Below are positions 60,923 to 64,000 of a DNA stretch of 64,000 nucleotides, piece after piece; the first letter of the stretch is position 1; every line of letters starts with the position of its first letter. The notes beneath the pieces were generated by a model that ran no database searches, had not been told where the DNA came from, and saw only the letters and a list, made by a program, of their open reading frames with translations. This DNA is from Rhizobium sp. (lineage in GTDB: Bacteria; Pseudomonadota; Alphaproteobacteria; Rhizobiales; Rhizobiaceae): positions 62,001 through 126,000 of the forward strand of contig JAPZUE010000004.1 in assembly GCA_027533385.1 (NCBI GenBank), read 5' to 3'. Position numbers and translations under genes: made by a program.

Positions 60923-62044
60923 TCAGGTTGCTGCCTCTTCGCCGAACCAGTGGCCGAGCCGCTGGCGAAGGGCGAAGATGCGCTGGCTGATGATGCGGAC
61001 GGAGACGGGCGAACCGGCAGCCTCGCTGCCGAGTTCGGTTGACGGTTCGATGAGGGCGCGCATCTCGCCTTCATTGCCGATGGCGGTCAGGGCTTCTGCG
61101 TTCTGTGCGAGGTTGCCGAAGACCACCTTGCCATCGGAGAAGCGGAGTTCGGCGATGTCGCCGGAGACGAGCTGCTTGGCCTGCTCGGCCGAGACAACGG
61201 CCTGGACGACCGGGGTTGCGTTTTCGTCGACGACTTCAACGATCGGGTCGCCGGCCATCACGGTCGAGCCTTCGCCGGCGCGGGTCGGCAGGATCTTGCA
61301 GTCGCAGGGCATGTTGACGCTGAGCGTGGTGCCGGAGACCGATTGCAGGGTGTAGAGCACTTCGCCGCGGGTGGCGCCGAGGTCGAGATAGGAGATCTGG
61401 CCGCTGGCGATGGCGCGGAGCGGCTGGCCGCCGGCGGACAGGACCGCCAGCTGCTTCACTTCCTTGGAGAAGACCCGCTCGTAGACGAGGTTTGCGACGA
61501 TCCCGGCAAGCGCAAGGCTGAAGGCGATGGTCGCGGCCATCTTCAGGCCTCGTCCAACCATTCCACTGATCCCGGTCTGGCCGGTCTGCTTCTTGCCGCC
61601 CGAGACGGCGGCGCGCTCGCGCAGGCTGATGATGCCGTCAACAGAGGAAATGTCACCGGCGATATAGCTGTTCAGGAGATAGCGGAGTGTCGGCAGATGT
61701 TCTCCGGTCGGCTCCAGGAAGTCGAGGCGCACCTCGCCTGTCTCGGCATGGGTACGGCTGATGCGGACATCCACCTGCAGCGAGATCGTGTAACCGTCAA
61801 AGTCGAAGCGGAGGACCGCGATGCGCTCCTTGCCTTCCAGTTCCGGGCCGGCAAGGCCGGAAACATTGGCCGAGACCAGCGAAAGGCTGCGTCCGCTGAA
61901 CTGGCGACCATCGATGACGGCGATGAAGGGAATATTGGTCTTCGGATGCTCGGTACCTGTGTCCAGCAGGACGGGCAAGCCTTCTGCCTGTCCGGTGTAG
62001 CCCTGGGAAGCGGTGTCGCGTGCGGCCTTCGTTTCGATGTCCAT
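60923..62044 (-). CDS. alg44: Alg44-like PilZ/membrane-fusion subunit of the polymerase
   Basis: A 373-aa protein with an N-terminal PilZ-like domain (about residues 30-120), a membrane helix (AATIAFSLALAGIVANLVY, about 180-200) and a periplasmic MFP-like region (LQSVSGTTLSVNMPCDCKI, VMAGDPIVEVVDEN). In Pseudomonas, c-di-GMP binds the RxxxR and D/NxSxxG motifs of Alg44 to activate Alg8. Here the first is not visible (TEHPKTNIPF), and the second reads NVSGLAG. So c-di-GMP control is uncertain. The ATG at 62042-62044 has AAGGA 8 nt upstream. It follows alg8 by 19 nt. Confidence 0.87.
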   Translation of the reverse strand: MDIETKAARDTASQGYTGQAEGLPVLLDTGTEHPKTNIPFIAVIDGRQFSGRSLSLVSANVSGLAGPELEGKERIAVLRFDFDGYTISLQVDVRISRTHAETGEVRLDFLEPTGEHLPTLRYLLNSYIAGDISSVDGIISLRERAAVSGGKKQTGQTGISGMVGRGLKMAATIAFSLALAGIVANLVYERVFSKEVKQLAVLSAGGQPLRAIASGQISYLDLGATRGEVLYTLQSVSGTTLSVNMPCDCKILPTRAGEGSTVMAGDPIVEVVDENATPVVQAVVSAEQAKQLVSGDIAELRFSDGKVVFGNLAQNAEALTAIGNEGEMRALIEPSTELGSEAAGSPVSVRIISQRIFALRQRLGHWFGEEAAT

Positions 62045-62063
62045 GGTTACGGTCCTTCGGAGG

Positions 62064-63539
62064 TTAGATAATGTTGCCGACATAGGCCACGCCGAGGATG
62101 AGCCATCCGAGCGCGAGGCAGTGCATGTAGGTGGAGCTCATGGCGCGCCAGCGCTGGCCGAGGGGAACGGTCCGAGCGGATCCGGAGCCCGACTGGCGGG
62201 TCCATCTCTGGCGGTCGAGGCGGAAGAGGATGAAGCTTTTGACCACGGCGCCGCCGACCTGGCTGAAATAGAGCAGGAAGGGATAGGTGATCGGGAAGCT
62301 CTTGCCGCGGAAGGCCATGATGACTGTGCAGAAGAGGTAGCGGGTGAACATGACCCATGCGAGGTAGATCGGCAGGATCCACGGGCTGACGAAGAAGGCG
62401 GCAAGCAGGATGCTTGCGGGGCCGGCAAGCGTCGTCCAGATCGACAGCGCCTGATCGAGGATTGACCACCAGGTAAAGTAGCCGATGCGGGAGGCAGGGA
62501 GTGCCAGTGCGCGGGCATTGGTGCGCAGCATGTTGCCGAACCAGCGGGTCATCAGCGTCGTGGCGGACTCGAAGAAGCCGTCCTTGGGCTGGGTCTCGAT
62601 CGACAGTGTGCAGATATCCGGCAGGTAGAGCATCTTGTAGCCGCGCTGCAGGAGCCAGTACCAGGTGGACTTGTCGTCGCCAGTCAGGAAGTGGACGCGG
62701 CCGAGGCGCCAGTGATCGATGAAATCGTTGCGGACGAGGTCGACGAAGCCGGGATCGGTCGCGAGACTGGCGCGGAAGATCGACATGCGACCGGTGAGCG
62801 TCAGCACGCGTCCGCCGAGCGACATCGACGACATCATGACGTGGCGCTGCGAAAAGCGGAGGTCGAACCAGTCGCGGAACAGGCGGCCACCCTGGGTGTC
62901 GCTGAGTTCGTCGGTCGTCACGGCGCCGACGGTCGGGTCGGTGAAGAAGGGGATGCTGCGGTCGACCACATCATGGGGCACGCAGCTGTCGCCATCGACG
63001 AAGACCACGATGTCGTTGCGGCCGGGGTTGAGCCTTGCAATCGAGCTAAGCGAGGTGGCGAGGGCATCGCGTTTGCCGGTGCCGGCGATCTTGTCGATCT
63101 TCAGGCCGACCATGGCTTCGCGACCGGGATGATGCAGGGCAACCGATGCCATGACGCGACGGATCAGGCGGGCATCGGCCTCGTCCACGATCGAGGCGAC
63201 GATGGTTGCACCACCGGTTGCCCGGAAGGCGGCCTCGAAGATCGAGCGGTAGACGCGGGTCGAGATCTCAGGAGCGATCTTGTAGGTCGTGACCAGGAAG
63301 TAGGCATGGTCCTTCAGGCCGCGGGCGGTATAGGCCTCGGCGGCGAGACGCTGCCGCCGAGGATAGGCGAAGTTGAGGAAATAGGCTGCCCGCGCCAGGT
63401 TGATCCCGGCCCAGGCATAACGCCAGGCGCCAATCAGACCGACGGTGATCAGGGTGCCGGAGACCGCCGAGACGGTCGGGTGTGGCACGCTGAGCGCCAG
63501 GATCGTCATGGAAAGGATGTAGATGACGTGGGCCAGCAT
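62064..63539 (-). CDS. alg8: Alg8-like glycosyltransferase, polymannuronate synthase
   Basis: A 491-aa GT2 membrane glycosyltransferase. Catalytic elements: VFVDGDSCVP (DxD), DELSDT, LTGDDKSTWYWL (TGDD-type) and MTRWFGNMLRT (the RW motif, substituting for QxxRW). N- and C-terminal membrane helices frame the domain. It polymerises GDP-mannuronate and is paired with Alg44. The ATG at 63537-63539 has AAGGAG 7 nt upstream, 11 nt after the algD stop. A longer frame adds seven residues inside the gap and is not favoured. Confidence 0.93.
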   Translation of the reverse strand: MLAHVIYILSMTILALSVPHPTVSAVSGTLITVGLIGAWRYAWAGINLARAAYFLNFAYPRRQRLAAEAYTARGLKDHAYFLVTTYKIAPEISTRVYRSIFEAAFRATGGATIVASIVDEADARLIRRVMASVALHHPGREAMVGLKIDKIAGTGKRDALATSLSSIARLNPGRNDIVVFVDGDSCVPHDVVDRSIPFFTDPTVGAVTTDELSDTQGGRLFRDWFDLRFSQRHVMMSSMSLGGRVLTLTGRMSIFRASLATDPGFVDLVRNDFIDHWRLGRVHFLTGDDKSTWYWLLQRGYKMLYLPDICTLSIETQPKDGFFESATTLMTRWFGNMLRTNARALALPASRIGYFTWWSILDQALSIWTTLAGPASILLAAFFVSPWILPIYLAWVMFTRYLFCTVIMAFRGKSFPITYPFLLYFSQVGGAVVKSFILFRLDRQRWTRQSGSGSARTVPLGQRWRAMSSTYMHCLALGWLILGVAYVGNII

Positions 63540-63550
63540 CTTTTCGCTCC

Positions 63551-64000
63551 TTACCAGCAAATGCCCTGGTAGGTGCCGGACGAGCGGATATCCGGCCGGA
63601 TGCGCAGGAGATCGACCATCGGTATCTTGTCGCTCGACTTGTCGAGGACCGGGATCGCTTCGGCGTAGTGATTGCCGACCAGGATGACGTCGGAGGTGTC
63701 GATGAGATCGTCGAGCTCTCCGACCAGACGGTTCTTCAGGTCAATCGCGGTGTCATTGCCGCGACCGGCCCCGCTCATTCCCTCCGCATAGGCCTGCTGG
63801 ACAAAGGGGTCGTAGATCTTCAGATCGTAGCCCTTGGCGATCAGGCGTGAGGCAAGGCTTGCCAGCGGGCTTTCGCGCAGGTCGTCGGTGCCGGTCTTGA
63901 AGCTGATCCCGACCATGCCGACGGTCTGGCCGCCCATCTGGGAGACCATGGTTTCGGCGCGGTCGATCTGCGCTTCGTTCGCCTCGAGAACGGCATCGAG
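63551..64000 (-). CDS. algD: GDP-mannose 6-dehydrogenase, C-terminal part (N-terminus beyond window)
   Basis: The minus-strand frame stays open to the window edge and encodes about 149 C-terminal residues of a UDP-glucose/GDP-mannose dehydrogenase. The segment GMVGISFKTGTDDLRESPL is the conserved third-domain motif binding the nucleotide sugar; AKGYDLKIYDPFV and ILVGNHY follow. It oxidises GDP-mannose to GDP-mannuronate, committing carbon to the polymer. It is upstream of alg8, as in Pseudomonas. The catalytic Cys and the promoter are outside the window. Confidence 0.93.
   Translation of the reverse strand, partial: LDAVLEANEAQIDRAETMVSQMGGQTVGMVGISFKTGTDDLRESPLASLASRLIAKGYDLKIYDPFVQQAYAEGMSGAGRGNDTAIDLKNRLVGELDDLIDTSDVILVGNHYAEAIPVLDKSSDKIPMVDLLRIRPDIRSSGTYQGICW

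Noticed and set aside
58978..60990. Open frame of 670 codons on the plus strand
   Set aside because: It runs antisense to algG and algA, whose protein motifs are unmistakable. The translation is His/Asp/Gly-rich with no domain, typical of the reverse frame of GC-rich genes.

Overview
The window holds a nearly complete photosynthesis gene cluster (PGC) of an aerobic anoxygenic phototrophic alphaproteobacterium, followed by a sulfide-type regulatory/efflux block and an alginate-type polysaccharide locus. The host is most likely a member of the Rhizobiales. The evidence is high-GC coding sequence with overlapping ATGA junctions, PpsR/AerR regulation, an O2-dependent cyclase (acsF) with no bchE, and a rhizobial-style palindromic repeat behind crtC. 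Assignment to a genus is not possible from the sequence alone.

Layout: 1-4002 (minus) aerR/ppaA, ppsR, bchG and a PucC-family gene cut by the window edge. 4211-20558 (plus) is bchF-N-B-H-L-M-lhaA-puhA-B-C-(101-aa gene)-acsF-puhE-hemA-idi, carrying most of bacteriochlorophyllide synthesis plus the reaction-centre H subunit and its assembly factors. 20758-29678 (minus) is the bchC-X-Y-Z-pufQ-B-A-L-M-C superoperon, with intercistronic hairpins and a terminator. 29791-31858 (minus) is crtE-crtF, divergent from crtD-crtC (plus). 34490-41148 (minus) is bchI-D-O-crtI-crtB-small ORF. Together these make bacteriochlorophyll a, a spheroidene/spirilloxanthin-type carotenoid, LH1 and an RC with a tetraheme cytochrome. 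No pucBA (LH2), bchP or crtA lies in the window. The control regions before bchG, bchF, bchC, crtE/crtD and bchI carry TGT-N12-ACA PpsR boxes. At bchG, bchC and crtE a second, degenerate box lies exactly 8 bp away.

41288-46601 holds a BigR/SqrR-type ArsR repressor, a DUF442 phosphatase-like gene, and an operon of DUF2892, membrane-fusion protein and RND pump. Related TACG/CGTA palindromes sit in front of both transcription units. 46727-48701 carries a tandem winged-helix regulator, a lone CheW and a 74-aa orphan.

48708-64000 (minus) is an alginate-type operon in transcription order algD (partial), alg8, alg44, algA-like, algG-like, algI, algJ, a Sel1-repeat gene, algX, algF, a 915-aa Sel1-repeat gene and an algL-like gene. 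The polymerase and O-acetylation machinery keep their catalytic motifs. The epimerase (DPHD to DIQN), the lyase (NNH to NNL), the isomerase half of AlgA and the PilZ RxxxR of Alg44 have all lost key residues, and no AlgE porin or AlgK lipoprotein is recognisable. This divergent, possibly unmodified but acetylated polyuronate system is the most unusual part of the window.
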